A stretch of DNA of 64,000 bases from Timema cristinae (GCA_039000515.1 JBCFYV010000001.1:54659904-54723903); one strand, 5' to 3'. Counted from the first letter of the stretch, positions 1 to 10,610 are shown. The notes: generated from the letters alone by a model not told the origin. Numbers and translations are program-made.

Positions 1-1840
1 ATATTTAAAACAAAACAATACCAAGCCCACGTGTGAAAAAAACTGAGTAAACAAAAGGACCCATTCCATAGGCAACGCTTCTTAAGATCGATCATAAGAT
101 AAATGTGTCATAGCTTGCAACCTTAGTTAAGTTAGAGCAAGTAAGAATGACGTAGGCCTAATAAATCACACTGTAAACTCTCCTATTCATAATGAGTAGA
201 GCACCGTAAAAATAGTTTTATTTTTAGTTAAATTTCGTTTTTTGAATCTCACTTTTCGGTGTTATTTCGTATTTATTCAAAATGACATGTTGTCTGAGGT
301 GTTTAAGTATTATTTACATAATGAGACAATTTATACAAAATTAAAATCTATTATTGAAACCTCATATATTTGCTTTAAAATTCTTTGTCAAGTTTGTCTG
401 CCTATTTTACAATTTTGTAGCCTAAATTTAGCTTGTGTTACAACAAAATTCTAATGAAATTATATCATGGTCAAAATTTCTGCTTAATTTCGTCTTAATT
501 TCATATTTATTTAAAGATAATATTTGTAAAGGCAGTGTTATTTTGTTTTATAGGATGATTTCATGTAACAAGACAATTTCGTTCATTTAGATATTCAAAA
601 ATATTGTAAATCATATCTAAAAACTATCAAAGGAAAAAGTAGTTGATTCCATCTTTGTATGGTACTTTTCACTCTATGGCTTCTCACCATTTTCTGGTAA
701 TAAGTCATTTAAAAAAAATGTTTTGCCAAGTAGCGTAGCTCAGAGTGTTGTAAAAACTAATTAATTAGGGAAAACACTCCCCCATTTTAGGTACATAACA
801 GTGAGTTTTGGACCTTATGGAGGAGAAGGGGGGCCAACATAGGATCACCAGTTGCTAGTGGGGCTAGTACATAGGCTACTCAGCCACCCAGTTTAACCAA
901 CTTGTGGAGAGAATACCCTACAGCTTTATTACCTGTTCTGTATAGAGGAGGACGCCCCAAACCACCTTGAAAGACAGAGATAGATAAAAACAAACAGCGC
1001 ATTGCTGGATGGTAGGGTGTTCGACACCAGTTAGGGCTATAACACCGAAGATAGATCAGAGCATAGACTGCTAAGTAGGGAGATTAAAAGAACGAATACC
1101 TATTTTTTTATAAACTCTTTCAATTATTTATAAATCCTACATAACATTATACAATAAACAAGATCAATAAACAAAATCAAAATGAACTCTACATTTATTT
1201 GCCACTACCTACCCATCCCACCAAACCCATCCTGACACATAGGCCAACTGGACGCGGGGGTAGCAGCAAGTGAAACTAGATTATATATATCTCTACATAC
1301 ACTTAATGTAAAAATAAAAGTATCGGATGTGTACCATCTATTCTTTTTCTAAGGCAGCAAATAATTTAAATACAGGCATGTACAGTTGAAGAAGAACAAT
1401 AATTTAAGAGTTCAATTGTGTGAAAAATTTCAGCCTGAACACGTGAATTGGACCTTTGACGTTCATCTTTTATCCAGGTTGTCCTTTATCTCTTTATTTA
1501 ATTTGCTTCAGATATCAGGAACCATCCTGTGGGTAATCATCATGTATCATTTAGTGACACGCATAAGTTAAAAATATAATACATAGAACTTCCTATGTGT
1601 CAAATGAGTTTAGGATGAAATTTTACGAGCAATTCAATGAGGGGATATGCGAAAGGTCATCAAACACATTGAAAAAGCTTCCTTGAAAATTACAATTAGA
1701 GATAAAGACAACGTTACAAATATTTAGCCCTTTCTTTCCCTTCAAAAAATCCTCTAGGTTCATAATTCATCTGAAGTGTTGTTGACAACGGCAGTGATCG
1801 CACTCGTTGACAGTTGTATAATCAGTGGAACCCTTCGATC
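1..1840. other. Gene-free flank of the repeat-protein gene, copy 1
   Basis: AT-rich sequence with no convincing gene or repeat. The few short open frames are not supported by an ATG context, codon structure or recognisable domains. On the minus strand this lies downstream of the repeat-protein stop. A minus-strand AATAAA (TTTATT at about 1492) could serve as a poly(A) signal about 350 bp past the stop. The equivalent in copy 2 is 18747-20597. Confidence 0.5.
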
Positions 1841-2914
1841 CTATAGAACTAAAGGGCTTGTTATAGTGGAGTTCGTTGCCAGCGACGTGTTGTGCAAATA
1901 AATTAAGTCGTATAGCACCGGACAGGGTGATGGACGACATCTGAATGGGTAACCTGCGGTGTAGCGTGGTACAGTGCTCTCAGTCGTCATATTGGCTTGG
2001 GTACCAGGGGATCGTCCAGTCCTATCGGTCGTCTTATTGGTTTGGGTACCAGGGGATCGTCCAGTCCTATCGGTCGTCTTATTGGTTTGGGTACCAGGGG
2101 ATCGTCCAGTCCTATCGGTCGTCTTATTGGTTCGGGTACCAGGGGATCGTCCAGTCCTATCGGTCGTCTTATTGGTTTGGGTACCAGGGGATCGTCCAGT
2201 CCTATCGGTCGTCTTATTGGTTTGGGTAGCAGGGGATCGTCCAGTCCTATCGGTCGTCTTATTGGTTTGGGTAGCAGGGGATCGTCCAGTCCTATCGGTC
2301 GTCTTATTGGTTTGGGTACCAGGGGATCGTCCAGTCCTATCGGTCGTCTTATTGGTTTGGGTACCAGGGGATCGTCCAGTCCTATCGGTCGTCTTATTGG
2401 TTTGGGTACCAGGGGATCGTCCAGTCCTATCGGTCGTCTTATTGGTTCGGGTACCAGGGGATCGTCCAGTCCTATCGGTCGTCTTATTGGTTTGGGTACC
2501 AGGGGATCGTCCATTCCTATCGGTCGTCTTATTGGTTCGGGTACCAGGGGATCGTCCAGTCCTATTGGTCGTCTTATTGGTTTGGGTACCAGGGTATCGT
2601 CCAGTCCTATCGGTCCTCCTATTGGTTTGCGTACCAGGGGATCGTTCAGTCCTATCGGTCGTCTTATTGGTTTGGGTACCAGGGGATCGTCCAGTCCTAT
2701 CGGTCGTCTTATTGGTTTGGGTACCAGGGGATCGTCCAGTCCTATCGGTCGTCTTATTAGTTGAGATACAAGCTGATGATCTAGGTGGTGGTCCAGGTGG
2801 TGGGCTATGCTGGGAATCAACTGGTGGTTTCGGTGCGCAATATGTAGACTTCTGACTCGATGGTACCAGGACGGTCACAAGGAGCAGTAGGAGACACATA
2901 GAAAGCTGGTTCAT
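1841..2914 (-). CDS. Predicted secreted 15-residue-repeat protein, copy 1
   Basis: About 357 residues from the ATG at 2914. I chose this start because a strong 3' splice-site sequence (TTTCAG) sits immediately before it and the first residues (MNQLSMCLLLLLVTVLVPSS) form a classical signal peptide. Ten further in-frame residues upstream (open to 2944) would then be intron. After a Pro-rich linker (PPPGPPPRSS) come 17 perfect-length repeats of consensus NKTTDRTGRSPGTQT (residues about 53-307), then a unique 50-residue tail with two Cys and sequons NTS and NST. Almost every repeat has an N-glycosylation sequon (NKT) and an R-T-G-R site. The repeats are Thr-rich, so a mucin-like, cuticle, silk, adhesive or processed-peptide role is possible, but no family was recognised. 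The frame is intact in copy 2 despite the length change, which supports coding. Any upstream exon was not located. Confidence 0.6.
   Translation of the reverse strand: MNQLSMCLLLLLVTVLVPSSQKSTYCAPKPPVDSQHSPPPGPPPRSSACISTNKTTDRTGRSPGTQTNKTTDRTGRSPGTQTNKTTDRTERSPGTQTNRRTDRTGRYPGTQTNKTTNRTGRSPGTRTNKTTDRNGRSPGTQTNKTTDRTGRSPGTRTNKTTDRTGRSPGTQTNKTTDRTGRSPGTQTNKTTDRTGRSPGTQTNKTTDRTGRSPATQTNKTTDRTGRSPATQTNKTTDRTGRSPGTQTNKTTDRTGRSPGTRTNKTTDRTGRSPGTQTNKTTDRTGRSPGTQTNKTTDRTGRSPGTQANMTTESTVPRYTAGYPFRCRPSPCPVLYDLIYLHNTSLATNSTITSPLVL
1994..2758. repeat. 45-bp coding minisatellite, 17 units (copy 1)
   Basis: Seventeen tandem 45-bp units, each starting on the plus strand with a variant of TTGGGTACCAGGGGATCGTC. 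Unit length is a multiple of three and units are nearly identical, so several other frames on both strands stay open across the array. Only the minus frame continues into a signal peptide and a unique C-terminal tail. Variant units (NRRT..RYPG, RTERS, PATQT) are interspersed, which suggests gains by unequal exchange or slippage. Confidence 0.95.
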
Positions 2915-2926
2915 CTGAAACATTAA
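2915..2926 (-). other. Candidate 3' splice site before the repeat-protein ATG
   Basis: On the minus strand the sequence reads TATTAATGTTTCAG directly before ATGAACCAG. It combines a branch-point-like TATTAAT, a short pyrimidine run and CAG. It is conserved in copy 2 (21897-21908). It implies an upstream 5'-UTR exon that I could not place. Confidence 0.45.
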
Positions 2927-3285
2927 TATTGGCAACAAGAACAATCATTTTATATTTCTAACCTATATTTTCATAATAGTTCACTTTAATGCCAATATTA
3001 ACTATCAACAATTTAAACATATTAGTGTATTTAAAAAGAAGCAGTACTTAAACAGAGAGGTAAAAAATCCCAATGTGGAGATAATTTACTCATATTCCTC
3101 ACATGACTTTGGATCATTGCCAAATATTTCGATATTGAGTATTTTTATTTATCATATTTTAGTGACCATTTTTATTTAAATTTGTGATTAGCTTGAATAT
3201 AAGTTAGACAAAGCAATTATATCCACGTTGGACACATTTTCTCCTTGGAAACTGGAAAAAGTACTCATTCCAAATTATAAATTAA

Positions 3286-3457
3286 AGGGGGTTTAACACT
3301 ATAAAGACTATAGACTGTTAAGACTATTAAGTCTAGACTGCTAATAAATTCATGTAATCACAGATATGTTGTCAAGCAAGACTATGAAGTCTTTCTTGAC
3401 AACATATCTGTGATTACATGAATTTATACGGCTCTTTACACTAGTGTTAAACCCCCT
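3286..3457. mobile_element. 172-bp hairpin MITE with TTAA target duplication (copy 1)
   Basis: Terminal inverted repeats AGGGGGTTTAACACT / AGTGTTAAACCCCCT are flanked by TTAA at 3282-3285 and 3458-3461. Inside, 3344-3376 and 3395-3427 form a perfect 33-bp stem with a further 6-bp stem in the loop. TTAA duplications are typical of piggyBac and Kolobok elements; the A/G-rich terminus does not look like canonical piggyBac. It carries no coding capacity. Confidence 0.85.
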
Positions 3458-3461
3458 TTAA

Positions 3462-4910
3462 CGCAGACATTAAACTCATCATATTCAACTTATTGACCTA
3501 TGATCTATGTTATGTTAGATATTTAAATTAAATTTTAATGTGTCCATATGTAATTAATTTTAATATATTTTGCATGTATCTTCTCATCTTTATCTCAAAG
3601 ATGTGTTTTACAATCTAACTAACTGCCTAAATCTATTTACTGTCAATGACCTTTAATTATTCCTTCAATTAAGTGCAATTTTATTAAACCTTGTCCCAAA
3701 TTTTTATAAAATTTTAGTATAATTGTCTTTCATGTGATTTTTTAAATTTATTCTGTATCATGAATGACGAGTCCTTGACTATTTCATATGCCAAATGTTA
3801 ACTTTTTAAAATATTAGGACTATGTCAATCCTCCTAATTGTATAACCATTTTGTTCTTTAATATTTATGAGTATATTTTTGGTATTCTTAATGAAGTGGT
3901 TATACAAGTTAATCGATTTTCCCTGACGTAAGGTTTCTATCCTTAATAAATATTGTTATCTTCTTCAATTCATATTTATTTATTTTATTCCAAAACAAAC
4001 AAAAAATCTTTTTCTATTTCTACTTATAATAAATTAACTCCTTTACTAACTTTTAATGTTTCATTGACTAGAGGTTTAACAATAATTCAACTGTTTTACA
4101 AGTAAGTTCCTCGAAAATCTCATCTTATATTTATCCTTACTAACGGTGGAAACGAATATAATTAAAATTAGATAAGTAGATTGACTTCTATCGACTGAAT
4201 AAAAATTCTATTTCTTCTCGATGCTGAGGTAAGAATGTTATCCCTAACAACTAAAATTATGGAAACTAAACCTATTATAATTGATTTAAATTACTGGTTT
4301 ATTTGTATATTTAACATGCGTTATTTAATCATAAAATAATTCCATCACTAGACTTAAAATAATATTTAATCTTAGGTTAGCCTACCTTATTTTAACATTC
4401 TGCAATCAACACAAAAGCTTTTAATGGAAAAATAACCCACCTAGATATTTTAATGTAAGTTTTTTTGTATAATATTAATTCTTCAACCTAAACCAACCAA
4501 CTTTAACAACTCTCTTGAAACACAAACCATAAAATCGACTATGTTAGCTAATATATTTTGTTTTAATCACTTAGAATCCCTTTAAACCTCTGTTCAGAGT
4601 AGTAATGGTATTCAGATAAGCGGTTAGCAAATCACCTCTGGAAAACCTTTTGTTTCGATTCCGTTTGAGATGTATTTTAATTTTTGGGTAGGGCATGTCT
4701 GATTTTGAGATAATTGGTCCCAATGAACTCACTAAAGCAAAGAACGCGTGAAATTAATATCATTTTTAAAATAACTTAATAAACATTGGGTTATATTAGC
4801 CCATGACTTATCAAACAATTTAACCAACAACCAGCCAAGACCTACTTTACCCTTGCACCAGAAATTAAACATCCGACTGTCAGGATAAGGCCAAGCCAAT
4901 ATGTTCAGGC
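3462..4910. other. AT-rich tract, nothing recognised (copy 1)
   Basis: No open frame with recognisable content, no RNA gene and no clear repeat. The tract 2945-3281 on the other side of the hairpin element is equally featureless. The copy 2 equivalents are 21927-22263 and 22444-23892. Confidence 0.5.
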
Positions 4911-7279
4911 AAAGAGTGTTTTGAGGGTTGAAGCTCCACTCTCTCTTCCCAGAATGTAGTATTAATAATAAATAGTGTTTTGAGGGTTGAAGCTCCACTC
5001 TCTCTTCCCAGAATGTAGTATTAATAATAAAGAGTGTTTTGAGGGTAGAAGCTCCACTCTCTCTTCCCAGAATGTAGTATTAATTATAAAGAGTGTTTTG
5101 AGGGTAGAAGCTCCACTCTCTCTCTCTTCCCAGAATGTAGTATTAATAATAAAGAGTGTTTTGAGGGTTGAAGCTCCACTCTCTCTTCCCAGAATGTAGT
5201 ATTAATAATAAAGAGTGTTTTGAGGGTTGAAGCTCCACTCTCTCTTCCCAGAATGTAGTATTAATAATAAAGAGTGTTTTGAGGGTAGAAGCTCCACTCT
5301 CTCTCTCTTCCCAGAATGTAGTATTAATAATAAAGAGTGTTTTGAGGGTAGAAGCTCCACTCTCTCTCTCTTCCCAGAATGTAGTATTAATAATAAAGAG
5401 TGTTTTGAGGGTTGAAGCTCCACTCTCTCTTCCCAGAATGTAGTATTAATAATAAAGAGTGTTTTGAGGGTAGAAGCTCCACTCTCTCTTCCCAGAATGT
5501 AATATTAATAATAAAGAGTGTTTTGAGGGTTGAAGCTCCACTCTCTCTTCCCAGAATGTAGTATTAATTATAAAGAGGTTTTGAGGGTAGAAGCTCCACT
5601 CTCTCTCTCTTCCCAGAATGTAGTATTAATTATAAAGAGTGTTTTGAGGGTTGAAACTCCACTCTCTCTTCCCAGAATGTAGTATTAATTATAAAGAGTG
5701 TTTTGAGGGTAGAAGCTCCACTCTCTCTCTCTTCCCAGAATGTAGTATTAATTATAAAGAGTGTTTTGAGGATAGAAGCTCCACTCTCTCTTCCCAGAAT
5801 GTAATATTAATAATAAAGAGTGTTTTGAGGGTTGAAGCTCCACTCTCTCTTCCCAGAATGTAGTATTAATAATAAAGAGTGTTTTGAGGGTTGAAGCTCC
5901 ACTCTCTCTTCCCAGAATGTAGTATTAATAATAAAGAGTGTTTTGAGGGTTGAAGCTCCACTCTCTCTCTCTTCCCAGAATGTAGTATTAATAATAAAGA
6001 GTGTTTTGAGGTTGAAGCTCCACTCACTCTCTCTTCCCAGAATGTAGTATTAATTATAAAGAGTGTTTTGAGGATAGAAGCTCCACTCTCTCTTCCCAGA
6101 ATGTAATATTAATAATAAAGAGTGTTTTGAGGGTTGAAGCTCCACTCTCTCTTCCCAGAATGTAGTATTAATAATAAAGAGTGTTTTGAGGGTTGAAGCT
6201 CCACTCTCTCTCTCCCAGAATGTAGTATTAATAATAAAGAGTGTTTTGAGGATAGAAGCTCCACTCTCTCTCTCTTCCCAGAATGTAGTATTAATAATAA
6301 AGAGTGTTTTGAGGGTTGAAGCTCCACTCTCTCTTCCCAGAATGTAGTATTAATAATAAAGAGTGTTTTGAGGGTAGAAGCTCCACTCTCTCTTCCCAGA
6401 ATGTAATATTCATAATAAAGAGTGTTTTGAGGGTTGAAGCTCCACTCTCTCTCTTCCCAGAATGTAGTATTAATAATAAATAGTGTTTTGAGGATAGAAG
6501 CTCCACTCTCTCTCTCTTTCCAGAATGTAATATTAATAATAAAGAGTGTTTTGAGGGTTGAAACTCCACTCTCTCTTCCCAGAATGTAGTATTAATAATA
6601 AGAGTGTTTTGAGGGTTGAAGCTCCACTCTCTCTCTCTCTTCCCAGAATGTAGTATTAATAATAAAGAGTGTTTTGAGGGTTGAAGCTCCACTCTCTTTC
6701 TTCCCAGAATGTAGTATTAATAATAAAGAGTGTTTTGAGGGTTGAAGCTCCACTCTCTCTTCCCAGAATGTAGTATTAATAATAAAGAGTGTTTTGAGGT
6801 TGAAGCTCCACTCTCTCTCTCTTCCCAGAATGTAGTATTAATAATAAATAGTGTTTTGAGGATAGAAGCTCCACTCTCTCTCTCTTCCCAGAATGTAGTA
6901 TTAATAATAAATAGTGTTTTGAGGATAGAAGCTCCACTCTCTCTCTCTTCCCAGAATGTAGTATTAATAATAAAGAGTGTTTTGAGGGTTGAAACTCCAC
7001 TCTCTCTTCCCAGAATGTAGTATTAATAATAAAGAGTGTTTTGAGGGTTGAAACTCCACTCTCTCTTCCCAGAATGTAGTATTAATAATAAAGAGTGTTT
7101 TGAGGGTTGAAACTCCACTCTCTCTTCCCAGAATGTAGTATTAATAATAAAGAGTGTTTTGATGGTTGAAGCTCCACTCTCTCTCTCTTCCCAGAATGTA
7201 GTATTAATAATAAAGAGTGTTTTGAGGGTTGAAGCTCCACTCACTCTCTCTTCCCAGAATGTAGTATTAATTATAAAGA
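4911..7279. repeat. 59-bp minisatellite, about 39 units (copy 1)
   Basis: The unit is roughly GAAGCTCCACTCTCTCTTCC, then CAGAATGTAGTATTAATAAT, then AAAGAGTGTTTTGAGGGTT. The period is 59 bp in the simplest units and 61-63 bp where the TCTC run is longer. It covers 2.37 kb against 0.86 kb in copy 2. The many short open frames inside it are by-products of the repeat and are interrupted wherever the TC run changes length. Confidence 0.95.
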
Positions 7280-7534
7280 CTTGTATCCATTCTCAGTATC
7301 TTGGCAAGTTACTTCATGTAATCTGATGAAAGTCATATCGGCCACAGACTCAATTCTGTTTTAAATATTTTAAATTGTTAAAGTTTCTACTGTTGAAACA
7401 ACTCCTCATCTTCTCCTGTTGGGGGAGTTGATCATGAGCCACCAGAGGCTGGGCCTCTCCTTAGAATTAAATTAAATTTCTGGGTATAGCGCAAGTCCAA
7501 ATAAATATAATGTTTATTTTATAGTTTTTTTTTA

Positions 7535-7806
7535 CCTCCATTATTGTTTCAAGCGTAAGATCAGTTTTTATTCACGAAAAATATTTTTAACACCAGTTTG
7601 CTAGGCCTGTTGTTGCTTAATATACTTTATATCATAACTTAAGACTAGAATAGGCACAACATCCTGTCCCTAGTAAATAGATCATCAATGTGAAAGGGTA
7701 AACTCATATCTTCATCAAAGATAAATTTTTTGTTATGCCGGGAATCAAACACGAAACTCTTAGGTCAGTAGGCAGATACACTACTGACTGAGATCAATTT
7801 TCTGAC
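7535..7806 (-). mobile_element. Degenerate SINE of a third family (copy 1)
   Basis: The right end, read on the minus strand, resembles a tRNA head (B-box-like GTTTGATTCCCGGCAT at about 7736-7752). The body (CCATTATTGT.. to ..GTTTGCTAGGCCTGTTG) is shared with 58365-58450, where it reads CCAGCCTGTGGCCTGGGTCA and CCAGCTTGCTAGTCCTGTC. No target duplication was found. The copy 2 equivalent is about 25008-25268. Confidence 0.45.
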
Positions 7807-7968
7807 CCTCTACATTATAAATAAGCTAACGTTCTTCAGAAAATCGGCCATAGGAGTATTAGTTGAACTTACTTCCACCCCTACTTTATTAGTATGGACG
7901 TTTTGTTTGACTATCGTAAAACTACTCTGTTATTTTTAATAAATAACTCACTCTCACCAAACAGAATA

Positions 7969-8246
7969 TTTATATTTATTTATTTATTTATATTTAGCAC
8001 CGCGTCCTACTACCAGTTCGGGTTATACGCTTTAAGTACTAATTATAAACGCTAATGGATTAGGAATTGGGAATATTGAATTAGAGGAAGTGAACCCGCA
8101 TTTTCGTGGAGGGAGAGTGGAAAACCATTTAGGAAAAACCACCCCCAGTTCACCAGACCGAGATTCGAACCTCGATATCCCCGTCCTCAGCAGTCGAGCT
8201 CAACACAACAAGCGCGTTAGCCAATGACGCCACCGAGGCGGGTACA
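7969..8246 (-). mobile_element. SINE family B, full length (copy 1)
   Basis: Read on the minus strand it starts with a tRNA-like head (CCCGCCTCGGTGGCGTCATT, B box GGTTCGAATCTCG), passes through a family B body (AACTGGGGGTGGTTTTTCCT, AACGTTTT-type block) and ends in the shared tail ATAACCCGAACTGGTAGTAG with an (ATAA)n tract. A 10-bp target duplication AAACAGAATA lies at 7959-7968 and 8247-8256. Copy 2 has the same insertion at 25734-26008. Confidence 0.85.
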
Positions 8247-8310
8247 AAACAGAATAAAATTATAATAATGATACATATATTTATCCATACATATATGTAT
8301 ATTTTATATA

Positions 8311-8883
8311 TGTTGCGGGTATGTGCGAAATCTGGATAATGTCAAGTTCATCCATGAGATGTCAGCATTATCCAAGTGTAATGGATAGTCAGAAATAGAA
8401 ATTAATGGATCTCATTTACGACCTTATCCGGATAATATTGACACTATCCAGCAAGACTTGGATAAAGTTGAATAATATTAGTAAAACCAAGCATGTTTCA
8501 ATAAGGACATTATTTTGAAACAATATTTGGAAATTGGACAAAAATTGGATCGTAGCAGTGCATTAACATTTAAAATGCCCCATTTTATGCTTTCTTCCAC
8601 TAACCTAACCTAATATAGCTTAAACCAACCTAACTTAAACTGATCTAACATAGTCTAACCTTGCCTATCTTAACCTAACTTAGCCTAGCCTAACCTAACC
8701 AACCCAGACTCAACCAAAGGAGTTGCCACTATCCAAGAGCGGGTGGAGAATATCAATATTATCTGGATAAACTTTAAAGAATTTTATTCAATCACCTCTC
8801 ATTCAATATTATCTACGTATTTTGGATAACGTCAACATTATCTGGATAATATTGACTGTATCCAGGTTTGGACTTTACCCGTA

Positions 8884-8886
<3 letters not shown>
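8311..8886. mobile_element. 576-bp TA-flanked palindromic element (copy 1)
   Basis: The left end (TGTTGCGGGTATGTGCGAAA, then TCTGGATAATGTCAAG) is an imperfect inverted copy of the right end (CCTGGATACAG.. read inward from TGCTACGGGTAAAGTCCAAA). It is flanked by TA-rich DNA. The interior repeats motifs such as ATTATCTGGATAATATTGAC in both orientations and includes a CCTAA-like stretch. There is no coding frame, so this looks like a MITE of unknown superfamily with a TA target. Confidence 0.6.
8600..8704 (+). repeat. Degenerate CCTAA (arthropod telomere-like) stretch (copy 1)
   Basis: About 100 bp dominated by CTAACCTAACC, CCTAACTTA and CTAGCCTAACC variants of CCTAA, the complement of the TTAGG telomere unit of most arthropods. 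It sits inside the 8311-8886 palindromic element and is retained at 26362-26466 in copy 2. It is degenerate and short, so it is interstitial, not a telomere. Confidence 0.6.

Positions 8887-8948
<62 letters not shown>
8887..8948. repeat. (TA)n microsatellite (copy 1)
   Basis: About 31 uninterrupted TA units. The copy 2 tract at 26649-26688 is much shorter and interrupted. Confidence 0.95.
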
Positions 8949-8953
<5 letters not shown>

Positions 8954-10335
8954 AATGTGTATACATACACATATATTTATTCGTTTTACGCTCACCAGAC
9001 CATGGCTTGATGAGGACACTTCCTTTTAAGGACCTCTGGGATAAATAGGTATTACATAGAGAAAAAAACTTGAAGGACTAAGCATTAAATATATCTGGAT
9101 TATCACAACCTACCTTCCTGAAGATAATATGTCAAGTTACACAACAAAACAGAGAATAAACACTCTTGGCACCATAATGTTATGGTACTAATAATATTCA
9201 TACATATTATTTGGAGATTTAAAAATATGTCAGCTTCGTTGGCGCTAAACAAATTTTAGATTTCTATTTGATATTATTAATTACATATATGAACAAATCT
9301 ATTTCCATACCTTGTGACCATTAATCGACAATTTTCTTGAATACTGTCTGCCACACTCTAATACATCCAACACAGGACAGAAATTATATAGACTGACTAC
9401 GTGACTTAGTCACCAACGAGTCATACTATCTAACATGAAGCTCCCATTAGCTATGCACCACCTGCTAAGATTATCAATAGTCATACGTCAATCCACCTCT
9501 TAGCAAACCTAAAGCCCATTTTCAAGGCTTCAAGTCAGTGAGGGGACTACCATTGGTAGCAAAGTGAAGAAGGCACAAGTATTTTAATGTTTCTTTTACT
9601 CTCTCGTGCAATCGTAAATATTTTTTACCTCAAGATTGTTTTGAAAAAAAAAAAGTGTAAGTTATTACCATTCTGCTTGGACCTATGTCTTTATGTCTGT
9701 TTGTATCGAGGCTACGGCTTAAATGGTTTATAGATTTTGTTTCAAATTGTTATTAAGATATTCTATAAATTGAAAAAAGACTCTTGGACTCAGGAATCGA
9801 TTATTGTTAAGATGTTAAATAGTGATGCCTCAAGGTGAATTTATGATTTTGAGTCTATTTCTAGAATAAATTGGTATTATAATAACGATTATTCTTCAAG
9901 AGCTCGAAATTTATAGGAAATTATTACACTATTTTTTTTTTGCTAAAAAATTAATATCTGAAGAGTGTTTAGTTAGATTACCAAAAAAGTATAGAATATG
10001 TTTGTTTTTCTGAAGGAAACTTTTGAAAATACCTATTTAGGTACCTCTTTTATTATTATTGTTGTTATTTTTCCTCATAAATCAAGCTTATGTGATCACC
10101 TATCGTAATGTTGAAAGGTGTTGTAGATCTACTTAAATCATCTGTTGTTTTGAGAAGGGGGTTTTTATTTCTAAATATAGTTTGTGGCAAAAAGTAGTTT
10201 AAGGATATCGACATGTTCATTTGGGACTAAAACCTTAAATTATAAGTTTTATCATTTTATAAATTTAATGGAATAGTGAAATGATCGAATTTTAAACATC
10301 ATTTAACGGGAAACGTCACAGTTATGAGTTAAAAT
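8949..10335. other. Gene-free tract (copy 1)
   Basis: AT-rich sequence with no recognisable coding or RNA gene. The copy 2 equivalent (26689-28099) carries a short insertion at about 27287-27300. The 9660s and 9930s hold short homopolymer runs only. Confidence 0.5.
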
Positions 10336-10342
10336 TAAAAAA

Positions 10343-10422
<80 letters not shown>

Positions 10423-10610
10423 GCACCGCGTCTTACTACCCGTTCGGGTTATACGCACTTACGCTAATGTGTGATGGTAGGGTGATTGTGAGATGAAATG
10501 GAGGACCTACAGTTTAACGTGGAATCCGAACCACAGTGGAGGCCTGGCATTCCCCCACATTCACAAGATGTCTTGTCAGAGGTGAAGGAAGGGTTTGGTA
10601 ATCAGATAAA
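10336..10610 (-). mobile_element. SINE family A, 5'-truncated, with (TTA)n tail (copy 1)
   Basis: On the minus strand this is the family A body without its tRNA head: TTACCAAACCCTTCCTTCAC, CACGTTAAACTGTAGGTCCT, then the tail GCGTATAACCCGAACGGGTA and GTAAGACGCGGTGCTA, followed by about 75 bp of TAA repeats (10346-10421 read as TTA). In copy 2 (28119-28308) the tail has only about five units. Confidence 0.85.

Noticed and set aside
242..454. 70-codon open frame, also in copy 2 (18988-19200)
   Set aside because: It lacks an ATG start, is AT-rich with no recognisable domain, and its conservation only reflects the duplication.
1386..1571. 61-codon open frame, also in copy 2 (20143-20328)
   Set aside because: No start codon context, no domain, and no splice or poly(A) signals; within the range expected by chance.
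1974..2855. Plus-strand and alternative minus-strand frames across the 45-bp array as separate proteins
   Set aside because: They are by-products of a 45-bp unit without stops. Only the minus frame at 1841-2914 joins a signal peptide and a unique tail.
4911..7279. Many 60-130-codon open frames in the 59-bp array
   Set aside because: The unit is not a multiple of three and frames run only until the TC-run length changes; no unique flanking sequence joins them.
4911..7279. CRISPR-like array
   Set aside because: Units are contiguous and the whole unit repeats, with no unique spacers. The setting is eukaryotic.
8813..9019. Open frame across the (TA)n tract
   Set aside because: An Ile/Tyr run encoded by TA repeats; same for 26575-26757, 33606-33806, 34761-34985 and 39184-39414.
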